Assembly (NCBI GenBank): GCA_949825065.1
Contig: OX463846.1
Location: 5,227,366-5,291,365 of the forward strand
Direction of reading: 5' to 3'
Source of the DNA: Odontocerum albicorne
Taxonomy: Eukaryota; Arthropoda; Insecta; Trichoptera; Odontoceridae
Length of the DNA stretch: 64,000 nucleotides
Part shown: in pieces, positions 45,694-55,598 of the stretch
Position numbering within the stretch: the first letter of the stretch is position 1
Layout: each line of letters begins with the position of its first letter
Made by a program: the position numbers and the translations under genes
Notes under the pieces: generated by a model
The model's input: the letters and a program-made list of their open reading frames with translations, nothing else
The model's database searches: none
Told to the model about the DNA's origin: nothing

Positions 45694-46118
45694 TTGTAGC
45701 GCCTACAAGTCAGCAGATTCTTGATATGATGCCAGGCCAAAGAGAACTTTAATGTAGCGTTGACTCCATTATCTCAGATGACCCCAGTGATGCGCTTAAC
45801 AATAAACTCCATTAGACATCCCCTACACTTTGTACTGCTGAAAAAAAAGTGATCATTATGCTATTCCGCAATCTGAATCCAAAAAAGGAATATGTAATGG
45901 AACCCGACTGATCTTGAGAAGTCTTTATAAGAACTTTATCAGAACGAAGATCATTTCCGAGCTTAATTGCGGCGATATTGTTTTCATCCCACGAATAGAT
46001 TTGACTTCGATTGAAACGACATTGCCATTTAAATTGAAACTACCCGCCATTTTCCGTCAATTTTATGTTGCACATGTTATCATCATTAGCAAGCCAAACG
46101 GACAAATATTGGAGCACA
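45694..46118 (+). pseudogene. Helitron Pif1-like helicase C-terminal fragment
   Basis: Plus-strand codons VIVAPTSQQILDMMPGQRE, then a stop, SVDSIISDDPSDALN, and after a shift VIIMLFRNLNPKKE; then frame 45914-46168, LRSLYKNFIRTKIISE, GDIVFIPRIDLTS, TLPFKLK. These are the 'RNL-P-GL-NGTRL' and 'IPRI' regions of Helitron/Pif1 helicases. The final SKPNGQILE corresponds to the conserved KSQGQTL motif. The Rep nuclease and helicase motifs I-III are missing; internal deletions and stops are present. Confidence 0.82.
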
Positions 46119-46153
46119 TGTACGACATGTGCTCCAATATTAGTCCGTTTGGC
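46093..46153. repeat. Near-perfect 29-bp palindrome at the Helitron fragment's end
   Basis: The arm GCCAAACGGACAAATATTGG... (46093-46121) is the reverse complement of 46125-46153 with one mismatch and a 3-nt loop (ACG). The left arm is helicase coding sequence (PNGQILE); the right arm is its inverted copy. Confidence 0.93.
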
Positions 46154-46154
46154 A

Positions 46155-46232
46155 GTCGAGGTGCATGACCACGCGGTAACGCATTGAACTTCCGTGTGGA
46201 AGGTCGCCGGTTCGAACCCCACGTTGTACTAC
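46155..46232 (+). mobile_element. tRNA-derived SINE head (distinct family)
   Basis: GGTGCATGACCACGCGGTAA, CGCATTGAACTTCCGTGTGG and the B box GGTTCGAACCCCACG give a tRNA-like A/B-box layout. It begins immediately after the palindrome. No CCA-type or good acceptor pairing, so a SINE head is more likely than a tRNA gene. Confidence 0.5.
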
Positions 46233-46714
46233 TTCTCTCGAATGATGCATGTATTGTTCCCCCCTAGTATTCGAGGGTTTAAGGATACCAATCACGTTGG
46301 TTATATCTATTATTTAACAAAAAAAGAGAAAAACATGTATGTGTACTCGATCGTCTCAGCTCGGTGCGTCATCGAATCCAGTACAGCAGTTGGCCGGTAA
46401 GTCTGCTGGTGTACAACGGCTCACTCACTTAAAAAAGATAGAAAAATTAAAAAAGACGAAAAATCTACAGCATAGGTTCTTTTTCCTACTAAATTGACGT
46501 AGGAATGGCGAGGGAATCGTCCACTGCGAGCCCCAGGAACAACAGATGATTTTTTCAAAAGGTTATCTAATCGTATATGTATATGTTATGTGGGGTTTCA
46601 CAATCAACAGTCCAGATCAGATGAAAGTCTGGATAACAAAGAACTCACAACGAGATTAGCTTTTGGGATACGTATGTTAATTTATACGGAATGTGATGTT
46701 GAATGAGGCGTTTG

Positions 46715-47056
46715 AAATATGGACCTATATCAATAAAAAGTTATCAAGGCAAAGTAATGAAACAAGTATTATATTTTTATTTGTGGCAACTATTTTCATA
46801 TATTTTATGAATCACAATGTCCTAGGATATTTATTCTATTATATGTTAGAGGAATTACAAATCGTAACAACATATATTATATTTTTATTTGTGGCAACTA
46901 TTTTCATATATTTTATTAATCACAATATCCTAGGATATTTATTCTATTATATGTAAGAGGAATTACAAATCGATATAATTGATTTGTAATTCCCCCATAA
47001 GAGTGGAGTTACAAATCAATTATTATTATTACACATGACAAGAAATATGGACCTAT
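46715..47056. repeat. Tandem-duplicated host segment, left copy
   Basis: AAATATGGACCTATATC...GACAAGAAATATGGACCTAT. It matches 47907-48150 and itself contains an internal 107-bp doublet (TTATATTTTTATTTGTGGCA at about 46768 and 46876). It carries an inverted pair AATTACAAATCGATAT/AATTGATTTGTAATTC (46962-46992) and ends in the 14-bp target duplication of the Jockey-like insert. Confidence 0.85.
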
Positions 47057-47906
47057 TCATAAGTGGTTGCCTGGTTGAGTGGCAGGACGTGGTTAAATAC
47101 CTCGGCCTGCATCTTGACCGGCGACTGACGTGGAAAACCCATTTGAATACCATCAGACAGAAGTGTCACAAAGGCATAAAGGCTATCAGTTCGATATTTC
47201 ATCGACGCCGCTTCCTTTCCCCCAAAAATAAGCTCCTCCTCTATAAAACCCTTATTCGTCCTATCTTGACCTATGCTGCACCTGTTTGGGGTAGTGTAAG
47301 CAACACGGATCACCTGAAACTACAGAGAGTGCAGAACAAGGCATTCAAGATATCTTTTAATACCCATCCCAGAACAAATCTTACCCGACTTCACGCTGAA
47401 CAGCGAGAAGAAACCCTACAACACCACGTCCTCGCTTGGACCGTGAAGTTCTATAAAAGCCAACAAAACCACAGAAATCCCTTAGTCGCTGCCCTGGGGG
47501 CTTACGAGAGTAAATCAGACCTACCCTTCCGTTATAAGCACAAGCTCCCGAAGCATTATCTGTTGCCTGACAAGTCCACCTTTAGTATTAGCTGGGACGA
47601 CCAAGGTCTGAGTGAATGTGATGGAATACAAGTAGCCTGAACGAGTGGACTTGTTTTTGCTGAATAATTAGTGTAAGAATTGTTATCTAGTTATAAGTAG
47701 TATGTAGGTGTTAATTATTTCTAAGATCTCATATATTAAGATTGAATAAATAAAATAAAATGATATGTAGGAAAATAAGATTAAATAAGTTCATAAATTA
47801 TAACATATAATTAAGATTAGTTAAGTAATAAATTTGTATATAGGTACAGCCTTGACAAATGTTTGTATAATAATTTACTTGTTTAATAAAAAAAATTTAA
47901 AAAATA
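47057..47906 (+). pseudogene. Jockey-like non-LTR fragment (family G), 5'-truncated
   Basis: The frame 47035-47640 is open for 201 codons. Its first codons belong to the flanking DNA; element-derived coding starts near FISGCLVEWQDVVKYLGLHL. Motifs: LDRRLTWKTHLNTI, LLYKTLIRPILTYAAPVWGS, LKLQRVQNKAFKISFNTH. This is the C-terminal region downstream of the RT palm in Jockey-clade ORF2. A 3' UTR of about 265 bp ends A-rich (47880-47906). Flanks AAATATGGACCTAT at 47043-47056 and 47907-47920 form a target-site duplication. The intact frame marks it as the youngest coding remnant in the window. Confidence 0.92.
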
Positions 47907-48150
47907 AATATGGACCTATAGTATATCAATAAAAAGTTATCAAGGCAAAGTAATGAAACAAGGTATATACGAGTATTATATTTTTATTTGTGGCAACTAT
48001 TTTCATATATTTTATTAATCACCATGTCCTAGGATATTTATTCTATTATATGTTAGAGGAATTACAAATCGATATACTATAATTGATTTGTAATTCCCCC
48101 ATAAGAGTGGAATTACAAATCAATTATTATTATTACACATGACAAGAAAT
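47907..48150. repeat. Tandem-duplicated host segment, right copy
   Basis: Right copy of 46715-47056, with one instead of two 107-bp internal units. It differs by an 11-bp insertion (GGTATATACGA, near 47963) that creates a TACGAGTA octamer, and by a 5-bp GTATA insertion near 47921. Confidence 0.85.
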
Positions 48151-48278
48151 ATACATAATTTGCGAAAAAACAGCAGGTAATTTAATTTGGACATACAATT
48201 TTAATGGATCTGGGTTTGTTGCCTTTCATTTGTCGTATCCCCAGTAAACTAGGTTTTTGCCTGTATCTCACTGAGGAT
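48130..48278 (-). mobile_element. Retroelement 3'-end repeat, copy 2
   Basis: Matches 735-881 with few substitutions (for example ATTTGCGAAAAAACAGCAGG versus ATTTGAGAAAAAACAACAGG). Only its first about 20 bp are also present at the end of the left duplicate (to 47048). Confidence 0.75.
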
Positions 48279-48727
48279 TTATCTCACTCACAATTATACT
48301 CGTACTATGAAAAATAGATATAACGTCTTAAGTCGGTTAATTCCTTGTGACTATATAATAATTAACTGTGCTAGTATATTCTGTGACAAAAAACAATAAT
48401 TTTAAATTACTATCAAGATAAATTGAGGGGAAAATTACAGTTGATTTTGTAAATTTAAGTTTTTTGTGAACAACGAAAACACAGAACAATTATTTTAATG
48501 GCGAAAATTGGCTATTATAATATAATATTGTGTCGTTTTGAACTTTAAATAAGTTATTTTTTTAGAAAAGACTTAGCAATTTAGTTTAATTGATCAACAG
48601 ACATATTACTATACAAGATAAATTATTTGATTTTACTAGTATTACTGACGCTATCAGCGTGACTTTCGGGGTCGAAACAATGTTGACCTCGAAAAACAAC
48701 ATATTTACTCCTTTTATAGAAGATATC
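48279..48727. other. Unassigned AT-rich sequence
   Basis: No gene or repeat partner recognised. Confidence 0.5.
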
Positions 48728-48815
48728 ATTATACCGCTGTGGTCTTGTTGTTAAGACGGTTGTCCCAATACTCGGTGGTTTCGATTCAATTTCCGACGGT
48801 ACCCAAAAAACGTGT
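48728..48815 (+). mobile_element. tRNA-derived SINE head, decayed
   Basis: CCGCTGTGGTCTTGTTGTTA then AGACGGTTGTCCCAATACTC and GGTTTCGATTCAATTTCC: SINE1-like A and B boxes, with no SINE1 tail following. Confidence 0.5.
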
Positions 48816-48908
48816 CTCATGCTGCATTCTCACAACACACCTTCCACATATTTCTAGAATGTTGAAAGATATTTCCACGTGGCAAAAGCACTTTGTATTG
48901 TATTACAT

Positions 48909-49082
48909 TTTAGTTGTACACAGAATAAACTGATTATTTCCATATGCAAATCTCTTCCAACTAACCAGAAAGTTGTTACAGAAGCAGAAACTAGACTGAA
49001 AACATTTTTTTTAATCTGGCACTAACAGGAATCAAACTCACAACCCCATGGAAGTTAGGCATCCTACTAAGGCACTGGAGTT
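48909..49082 (-). mobile_element. SINE1, diverged copy
   Basis: Minus strand: the tRNA-like head ends near 49080 (CTCCAGTGCCTTAGTAGGAT; GGTTGTGAGTTTGATTCC), followed by the linker with AAAAAAAATG, then TTTCAGTCTAGTTTCTGC, GGTTAGTTGGAAGAGATTTG and the terminus CTGTGTACAACTAAAATG. Confidence 0.75.
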
Positions 49083-49257
49083 ATCGATAATGAAGTGGGA
49101 GAGAATTTGACAGCGTTTTTTTAAATAAATGTGATAACCACGCGATATCCATTTTTTCAACATTTCAGAACAAAACAAAACAGCATGTCTTTTATTGGCT
49201 GTAGTTGACATGCTTCTGAGGGTAGCGGTATCAAATTTTAACAGTAACATCGCCTGA

Positions 49258-49510
49258 CTATGCGCTGGGCGTGACCAGCGTGTTATCTATCAATATCAAC
49301 TTGTTCAGGGTACAAACTTTAAGACCTTAATGGAAATCTAAATTAGAAATAGTTTTTTTTATAATAAAATACTTTGTTATTCTACTAATTACATTAACCT
49401 CGGCTACACGTGTTTCTACCTCATATCCCGAGGCTTTCTTCAAGCGAGGTTTAGAGATACGTGTAGCGGAGATTAACGTTATTAGTGAAATAACAAAGTA
49501 ATTCATTGTT
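49258..49510. mobile_element. Foldback element FA, copy 2
   Basis: Arms TACTTTGTTATTCTACTAAT...CTCGGCTACACGTG (about 49370-49412) and GATACGTGTAGCGGAGATTA...GAAATAACAAAGTA (about 49456-49501). The inner part is again inversely repeated around GAGGCTTTCTTCAAGCGAGG. Same family as 8525-8790. Confidence 0.75.
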
Positions 49511-50261
49511 TAATATTCAAATAACGATTTCCTCAAAGTCAAAGCCGAAACCTGTGATAATTAACAGAATGAGTTTGTTTAAAAACGAATCAACAAAAAT
49601 ATAATATCAATGAAAATTTTAAGTGATAAATTATTAAAAAAAATATACAATTGTCAGACTTTTAAAGGATAAATTATATTACAATATAATGTATGAAATG
49701 ACTGAATTTCAGGAATTGATTGAACAAGTAATCGATTTCAGGAAATATTGTGAAATAATAAGTTGAAAGGTAGCGAAAATTATCTTCAACATTGTGACCT
49801 ATTTATCAAGTCCTGAATTTAGCGAGATCAAGAATTAATAAAATGGCGTATTATTTTAAAGTGTTGAGTATGAAAATGAAGAGTAAGATAAATATAAAAG
49901 CAATATTCAAGGGTTAAAATAACATCGTAATTTCTCTCATTCAGATGAAAAGTTCGTGGAAAATTATTTTGATTTTATCCAGTTTTTCTAGTGCTTCTAT
50001 TTTCAGTTTGTGAAAATCCACACTTAACACTTGTTTAATAAAAGTTGCAATTTGAATGTTTTACTTGTTTTTATATTTTCTTTTTTTTCTTTTATATTTT
50101 GAATATAATTTTTTATTTAAATAAAAAAGAACAAAAAATATTATCAGGAATTACACACATATAAGTGTGCAACACAAATTTTACAATATAATATGTTTTC
50201 CAGAAAATAATTTCATATTTCTCAGATATATGACGTTAGTACAAAACTTAAAGTATGTTTT
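49511..50261. other. Unassigned AT-rich sequence
   Basis: No gene or repeat recognised. Confidence 0.5.
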
Positions 50262-50391
50262 GAATGTGAATGCAGAGTGTGAATGTTTCAGTCGAGTGTT
50301 TTAGTATTTAGAACAAATATTTAAAATTTGTGATTAAGTCATGAGACTCCTTCGTCAGACAGATCTCAAATAACAGCTTTGGATTTAAGTA
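50262..50391. repeat. Direct repeat flanking pogo element, left copy
   Basis: GAATGTGAATGCAGAGTGTG ... CAAATAACAGCTTTGG. It matches 52312-52437 on the other side of the pogo element and includes the left TA target dinucleotide (50390-50391). Confidence 0.88.
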
Positions 50392-52302
50392 GGGCAGAGT
50401 GCTCTAAGAGCGCGCGGTCGATAAGAGTGCGCACCATTCATAAAACGCGCGCTAGATGTCATTTGTGGCTAACTTTAGTTCCTAGCTGTCATTTGTGACG
50501 AGAAAACGCGCTACTGTGCCGTGCATCCTAAATAAATTAAAAAAACGGATGTCAGGTAAGTTTTCACAATATTCCGTGTTTTGATAAATTATTTTTACAT
50601 CTTGTAATCTGTACGATGCGTTTATGATTACATGGTCTATTTTTTTCAAAATCGATAGTGTAAATCAATGTAGCAAGCGTCCACCGGCACCGTAATTCCC
50701 CAATTCTAACAGAGATACTTGTACTTGTATCAAATGTGAACAATGCCGGTGGTCTGTAAGAGTGCGCGAGCACTCGATTTGTAAGAGTGCGCATGCACTC
50801 TTACAAATCTAAGCGCAGACTGATCTCCAAATCTGATTTAACTTGAGGATGTTAGTTTTAACTAAACGTAACAGATACGTATTATTTTTTTAGAATGTCT
50901 TCACGAGAAAGAAAGTCAACACGTAAGCTATGTTCGCAAGCAGTCTTGGATGAAGCCAAAAAAAGGATCAGCGAGGGCGAAAGTCAAAGAAAAGTCGCAC
51001 TTTCTCTTGGAATGGCAGAGAGCACGTTAAGAAAACGCCTTAAGAGAGAAACCGTTTCCACAAGTTTGGCAGATATGACCTAACTTTATCCAAGGAGAGA
51101 GAGGCGGAACTCTGTAACCATAGCCTAACAACCGATCCTGTTAATAATGAACAACCACAGTTCACACTGCTCCATTGGCGCTGTTAAATTCTTTAGATAA
51201 AATAATATCGTAGCACTGACGCTAACACCTCACAGCAGCCATCAAATGCAACCTCTGGACAGAAGTTTTTTCTCTCCTTTGAAAAAGTACTTCTCTAATG
51301 AGTGTGAAAAGTGGCTGACAAACCATCCTGGCCAAGCAATAACAGTTTACCAAATGCCATCAATATTCACCCCAGCTTACTTCAAGGCAGCTACTGTGAG
51401 GGTTTCAAAGTCACAGGGATATGTCCCTTCAATAAAGACATATTTGATGAGGCATATTTTTGGGCAGTTATGTCACTAAAAGAGAAGACCCTGCAATAGC
51501 AAATTCTCACGCGACGTCAATCCAAGAATTAGGGGCATCCACTACTGCTACCATCCCTGAAATACCTGCTGCGACAGAAGAAACTCTAGAACCAGTTACA
51601 ACATCAGGATTGTCAACTGTGACTACTGCAAACCCCAAATCGAGCACGGTAACGACATTAACTACTTTAAACTCAGAAACAGCTAATCCAACTCCCGGAA
51701 CATATATAACCTTCACGGACATTTCCCCGCCACCAAAATCAGTTGCGCCCAGATCAAACCGGAAAAGCATAAAATCAGAAATACTTACAAGCTCACCATA
51801 TAAGCAACAACTTCTCGAAGAAGCAAACCGAAAAAGAAAGCTAGAGTGCAGCCTGAACCAAAATTAACAAAAAGGCGAAGGTCAGAAACTATGTCAGAAA
51901 ATCAACACCAAAGAAAAAAATGTGGAGCTGCCCAGGATGCAAGGAAGTCTATAAGGAACCAATTTCCGAAGATTGGATAGAGTGTATAATGTGCACTCAG
52001 TGGTGGCATGAAAAATGTATCGCTTATTCCGGAGTTGGTCCGTACAAATGTAATCTCTGTGCCAAGGTGTCCCATGCGCACATTGCGCACTCTTAGGTTT
52101 CCAAGTGCGCACTCTTACCTACCTGTATTTGTAAGAGTGCGCAAATGACTATCTTTAGATTTAATGATTTTAGCCGTAAAGCGTTTAAATTTTATTTTGT
52201 TTTGTTTGTGATGGTTTAATATGAAGTTATTTTTTGTAAAAATATTTGTTTTGTTGATATCTTAAGTTATACCTTAAGTGCGCAGCTTGGAGCACTCTAC
52301 CC
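50392..52302 (+). mobile_element. Internally deleted pogo-like DNA transposon
   Basis: 1911 bp with inverted termini GGGCAGAGTGCTC / GAGCACTCTACCC and flanking TA (50390-50391 and 52303-52304), as expected for Tc1/mariner/pogo elements. The subterminal motif TAAGAGTGCGC recurs in direct and inverted orientation within about 400 bp of the left end (about 50424, 50758, 50780, 50792 inverted) and about 230 bp of the right end (about 52084 and 52107 inverted, 52131). Contains the transposase pseudogene described below. Confidence 0.92.
50895..52096 (+). pseudogene. Pogo-like transposase with C-terminal PHD finger, catalytic core deleted
   Basis: Four pieces in three frames. (1) 50895-51083: MSSRERKSTRKLCSQAVLDE ... 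SQRKVALSLGMAESTLRKRL, a psq/CENP-B-type HTH. (2) 51246-51499: MQPLDRSFFSPLKKYFSNEC with a frameshift near 51400 before GICPFNKDIFDEAYF, the C-terminal edge of the DDE_1 domain. (3) 51460-51867: a Thr/Pro/Ser-rich linker ending ILTSSPYKQQLLEEANRKRK. (4) 51920-52096: WSCPGCKEVY, WIECIMCTQWWHEKC, YKCNLC, a C4HC3 PHD-type zinc finger ending inside the subterminal repeat. Most of the DDE core between (1) and (2) is missing. PHD tails occur in some insect pogo-like proteins. Not functional as it stands. Confidence 0.9.
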
Positions 52303-52311
52303 TATATGTAG

Positions 52312-52437
52312 GAATGTGAATGCAGAGTGTGAATGTTTCAGTCGAGTGTTTTAGTATTTAGAACAAATATTTAAAATTTGTGATTGAGGCATGATACTCC
52401 TTCGTGAGACAGAGGAGTATATCAAATAACAACTTGG
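52312..52437. repeat. Direct repeat flanking pogo element, right copy
   Basis: GAATGTGAATGCAGAGTGTG ... ATCAAATAACAACTTGG. It is the tandem partner of 50262-50391. Without the transposon the two would be adjacent. Confidence 0.88.
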
Positions 52438-52977
52438 CGAATTAGAACATTTCGTCACATAGTTTACCTAATCAGGTGATTGTCTATAAAATAAAGAATT
52501 TTATAGGACTTGACCATTGACCTGCACCCTACGGTTCGTTTTTTCCCCATTAAAACTATAAAAAAATCTTAAAGATGTGAATAATTAAAAAAAATGCTGG
52601 AAGCTAGTACAATTAAACATTGAAAATGAGACGTAATTATATAAAACAATATCAAAATGTACTTGTATTTTCCAATGGCAACAAGTCTTTCGTGAAAAGA
52701 AAGACTTGAGGCGATGTAACCTGTTAATTAACAACACAAAAGATGAAGTCTGATGGAGGGATGTCAAGTGGCATTCGGTCACAATTGATATTGGACGGAG
52801 GAGAAGCAATGGGTGACAGGCTCATTGTGAAGGGCACACAGGACACAATAGGAAGATGAAAGCCTCTTTGAATGTATCAATAACTGAACATTGTACAGAT
52901 ATCTCACATATTTACTTTTCATGGTTATCTTTGTGCTCATTGAAAATATATATAAAATTTTATTACTCAACAATCTA
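52438..52977. other. Unassigned sequence
   Basis: Two overlapping minus-strand frames (52585-52809, 52779-52973) have no motif. Not called. Confidence 0.5.
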
Positions 52978-53957
52978 TATATGATTTACTGTTAAGGCAT
53001 TAACATTGTGGAGGTTTAAAGATATTGATATTTGTTTTATCAAACACTGTTTATTCCATTTTACATAACGGTATAACCTAACCGGTTTCAAGGTTTTGCA
53101 CCTCATCATCAGGGAAGCGTCGTCGTCGTTGCCGGGCTTCGTAGTTGAGAATCCCCTCGCCACTCCAATGTCAGTCTTGAACCGTTCTCCCACGTGGATC
53201 GTGTGATCTTCTGTGAGAGAATAGCCCAATCCTAGATGCGCACTCCCTCCCGCAAATGTCACAGACATGTGGACCCTGCTGAGCCGCCTGACCATGCTGA
53301 CACAGTTCGCAACGCATTGAATGTTTCTCACACGTCTAGCCGCTGAGACGCCATCAGCCCGAGAACGTACGACTCTCCACCCCTCACGGTCCCTAGCCAC
53401 AAAGTAAGCAACTCTCGCAGACTGTCCTTATAGCGCTTCCTCTGCCCAACAACTCTTCATTTACCCACCACTTCCCCGTACAAGACGCGTTTTGGGAGTC
53501 TATGATTGCCTATGCGTATCACATGCCCGGTCCACCGCAATTTCGCCTTTACAACCATATCTTCTATAGGTTTACAATTGGAGCGTTGCAGGACCGAAAC
53601 ATTTGTGACTTGATCACTCCAGTGGATCCGAAGAATTCGGCGAAGGAAACGCTGGTGAAACATTTCAAGGCTTTGAATGTGCGTTCTATAAGGAACCCAA
53701 GTCTCAGACCCATAGAGAAGCGTGGGGAGGACAACAGCCTTGTAAGCTGATATATTTGTGGACTGGGAGATGTCTCTGCTGTAGAACACTCCGTCATTCA
53801 ATTTAGCAACAGCCGCTGACGCACTCCTGATGCGACTATTTAGTCCATCATCAAGAGAAGAGTTCGAAGCCAGGATGCTGCCCAGATATGTAAAGTTAGG
53901 TACGTTCTCCAGTTGCACACCATTCACTCGAATGTCGGGGGGATCAGGGGAGCACAA
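52978..53957 (-). pseudogene. Non-LTR family D, 5'-truncated copy with FB-type 3' region
   Basis: Minus-strand frame 53957-53457 (166 codons): FTYLGSILASNSSLDDGLNS, SQSTNISAYKAVVLPTLLYG, SETW, RRILRIHWSDQVTNVSVLQR, KLRWTGHVIRIGNHRLPKRV. This is the RT thumb and C-terminal region of endonuclease-RT elements. A frameshift near 53455 leads to RRAVGQRKRYKDSL and 53400-52975 (MARDREGWRVV, where relatives have 'ARDR-x-WR'). The last 125 bp (CTGATGATGAGGTGCAAAAC to about 52978) are the FB sequence, here in single orientation as part of the 3' region. Confidence 0.88.
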
Positions 53958-54539
53958 ACAAGACCTCTTGTCAAGGCATGTTCATTAAGATGTTCGGACT
54001 AACTAGCACGTATTGTGAGCCCTGTTTATCGCCACAATCACACTAAATGCTACTTTCGACCAAGAAACCCCATCTCTGCATGTTCACCTTGAATCCAGCC
54101 ACCTTACTGGGAGTCAATTCAGTGTTCTACAAGTATGCCAAGTCTGTTGGTCTCAGATGCCACCTTTTCCGATAGATCAATCTAGTCGTCATATGCAAAT
54201 ATCTTAAGCAATCAATCGAAAAATACCGTAAACATCGAATAAAGGAATATTTCTACGGTATAGGTTTACATTTAAAGCAATCCTTTTAACGTATGGCAAC
54301 ATGTATTTACATTATGCAACTTTGTGTCTCAAGAGAATTGAGAGAGATGGAGAAACCGAGAAATGAGATGCGCACGGCATTGAGAAATATCTTCCCTTCA
54401 TAATACTATTTGGTATTATCATTTCTACCTTACCCTTCTGATACTTTAAGGGTATTTTTATGATATAATTTATTTTTATTACCGCTGCCTTCCTATCCTT
54501 AGACTCAACTTGTTTATTTCTAGTGATATTATCTATCTG
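53958..54539. other. Possible continuation of family D, otherwise unassigned
   Basis: The minus strand may hold further-upstream RT sequence (around 54090-54190, FAYDD-like: the plus strand reads GTCGTCATATGCAAATATC), but frames are broken and I cannot fix boundaries. Confidence 0.4.
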
Positions 54540-54625
54540 TCAATAACTAATAGTGGGTTCAAATCCCGAGTTGGAGCTTCCTTGAGCAGAGTATACTCCT
54601 TAAACGACGCTATATAAATTGTTAT
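54540..54625 (+). mobile_element. SINE2 copy
   Basis: B box GGGTTCAAATCCCGAGTTGG, then CCTTGAGCAGAGTATACTCC and AAACGACGCTATATAAATTG. The best-preserved SINE2 tail in the window. Confidence 0.7.
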
Positions 54626-54659
54626 TTTATTATACATACATATATTGTATAAAATCACA

Positions 54660-55120
54660 TCATTTCCATGTCGGAGTAGGCAGAGAGGGCGCCATACTTT
54701 CTTAACCCGACACCCATCCTTAGCCTCTTCTCCATCCTTACAACTTCCGCGGTTTATCTGATTTTCTACGTTTCCTTTCTTTCAGATTAAAATTCACTTT
54801 AACAATCATACTTTCCTTGTTCTTCCTCTCATGCGTATATCTATTTTGTTAGTTTTTCTTCATTCATTTTTTCTACATGTCTGAACCATCTCAACGTACT
54901 CTTGTTCATCTTATTTAACACCAGCCTTACGTTCACATTAATCCCTTATCACTTCATTCCGTATTGTATCATACATTGTCAATTCATGTATTCTTCTAAA
55001 TGCACGCATCTCTACAGAATTTATTTGGCTCCTCGCAGTGATTTTTCACGTCCACGTTTCACTGTTTACATCAAAGTTTTCACCAAAATACTAATGTCCT
55101 TTTAGTATAATTTTTGTAAA
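54660..55120 (-). pseudogene. Non-LTR family A 3' half
   Basis: Minus-strand family A from the 'GSETW' region (plus-strand CACGTCCACGTTTCACTG, 55050-55070) through the RNEVI block, WFRHVEK-like codons (54870-54900) to the 3' end with TCGGAGTAGGCAGAGAGGG (54671). Stops in all frames. Confidence 0.75.
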
Positions 55121-55204
55121 CACTTTATTAATCTTCACATGACATTTTTTTCTTCTCATTTCATTATTTGATGTTTCAAACCGTTCAACTTAATTAAATT
55201 ATTC

Positions 55205-55530
55205 ATTTAGTACCCCTCAATCTCAATTGATGATGCGGACATATTGAAGAGTGTGGCTTGGAAACAATATTATCTTCGGCCCCAGTAGTCGAGCTTTCGA
55301 GTGAAGAACTATTGGAGTAGGCATTAACTCACTGTTGGCTATCACACGCTTTGGAAATACTACTGCACGTAGACATACAACACTCGCACACATCAAGCGC
55401 GTGCGAATATTTTTACAAGACGAACTCGAACTGGACTAGTACCTTTTTGTTAGGACAATGAGGATCCGAGCCCTAAACCCCTGGAAGTAAGACCAAGGTG
55501 TTACCAACTAGGCCATGTACTCGTAAGTTA
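55205..55530 (-). mobile_element. SINE3, full length
   Basis: Minus strand: the head TACATGGCCTAGTTGGTAAC and B-box-like GGGCTCGGATCCTCATTGTC, then a body with GTGTGCGAGTGTTGTATGTC and GCCTACTCCAATAGTTCTTC, ending GCCACACTCTTCAATATGTC. The head includes one TACTCGTA octamer (55518-55525). Confidence 0.7.
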
Positions 55531-55598
55531 TCAACTTAAATTATTTCCTTGAATCTAAGAAAACACGTTTGTTTTACTTTATGGTGTCATGTTTATAA

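Noticed and set aside
51507..51770. 87-codon minus-strand frame
   Set aside because: Antisense shadow of the Thr/Pro/Ser-rich linker of the pogo transposase.
52975..53400. 141-codon minus-strand frame as an independent gene
   Set aside because: Its start is the frameshifted C-terminus of family D and its end reads through the FB sequence.
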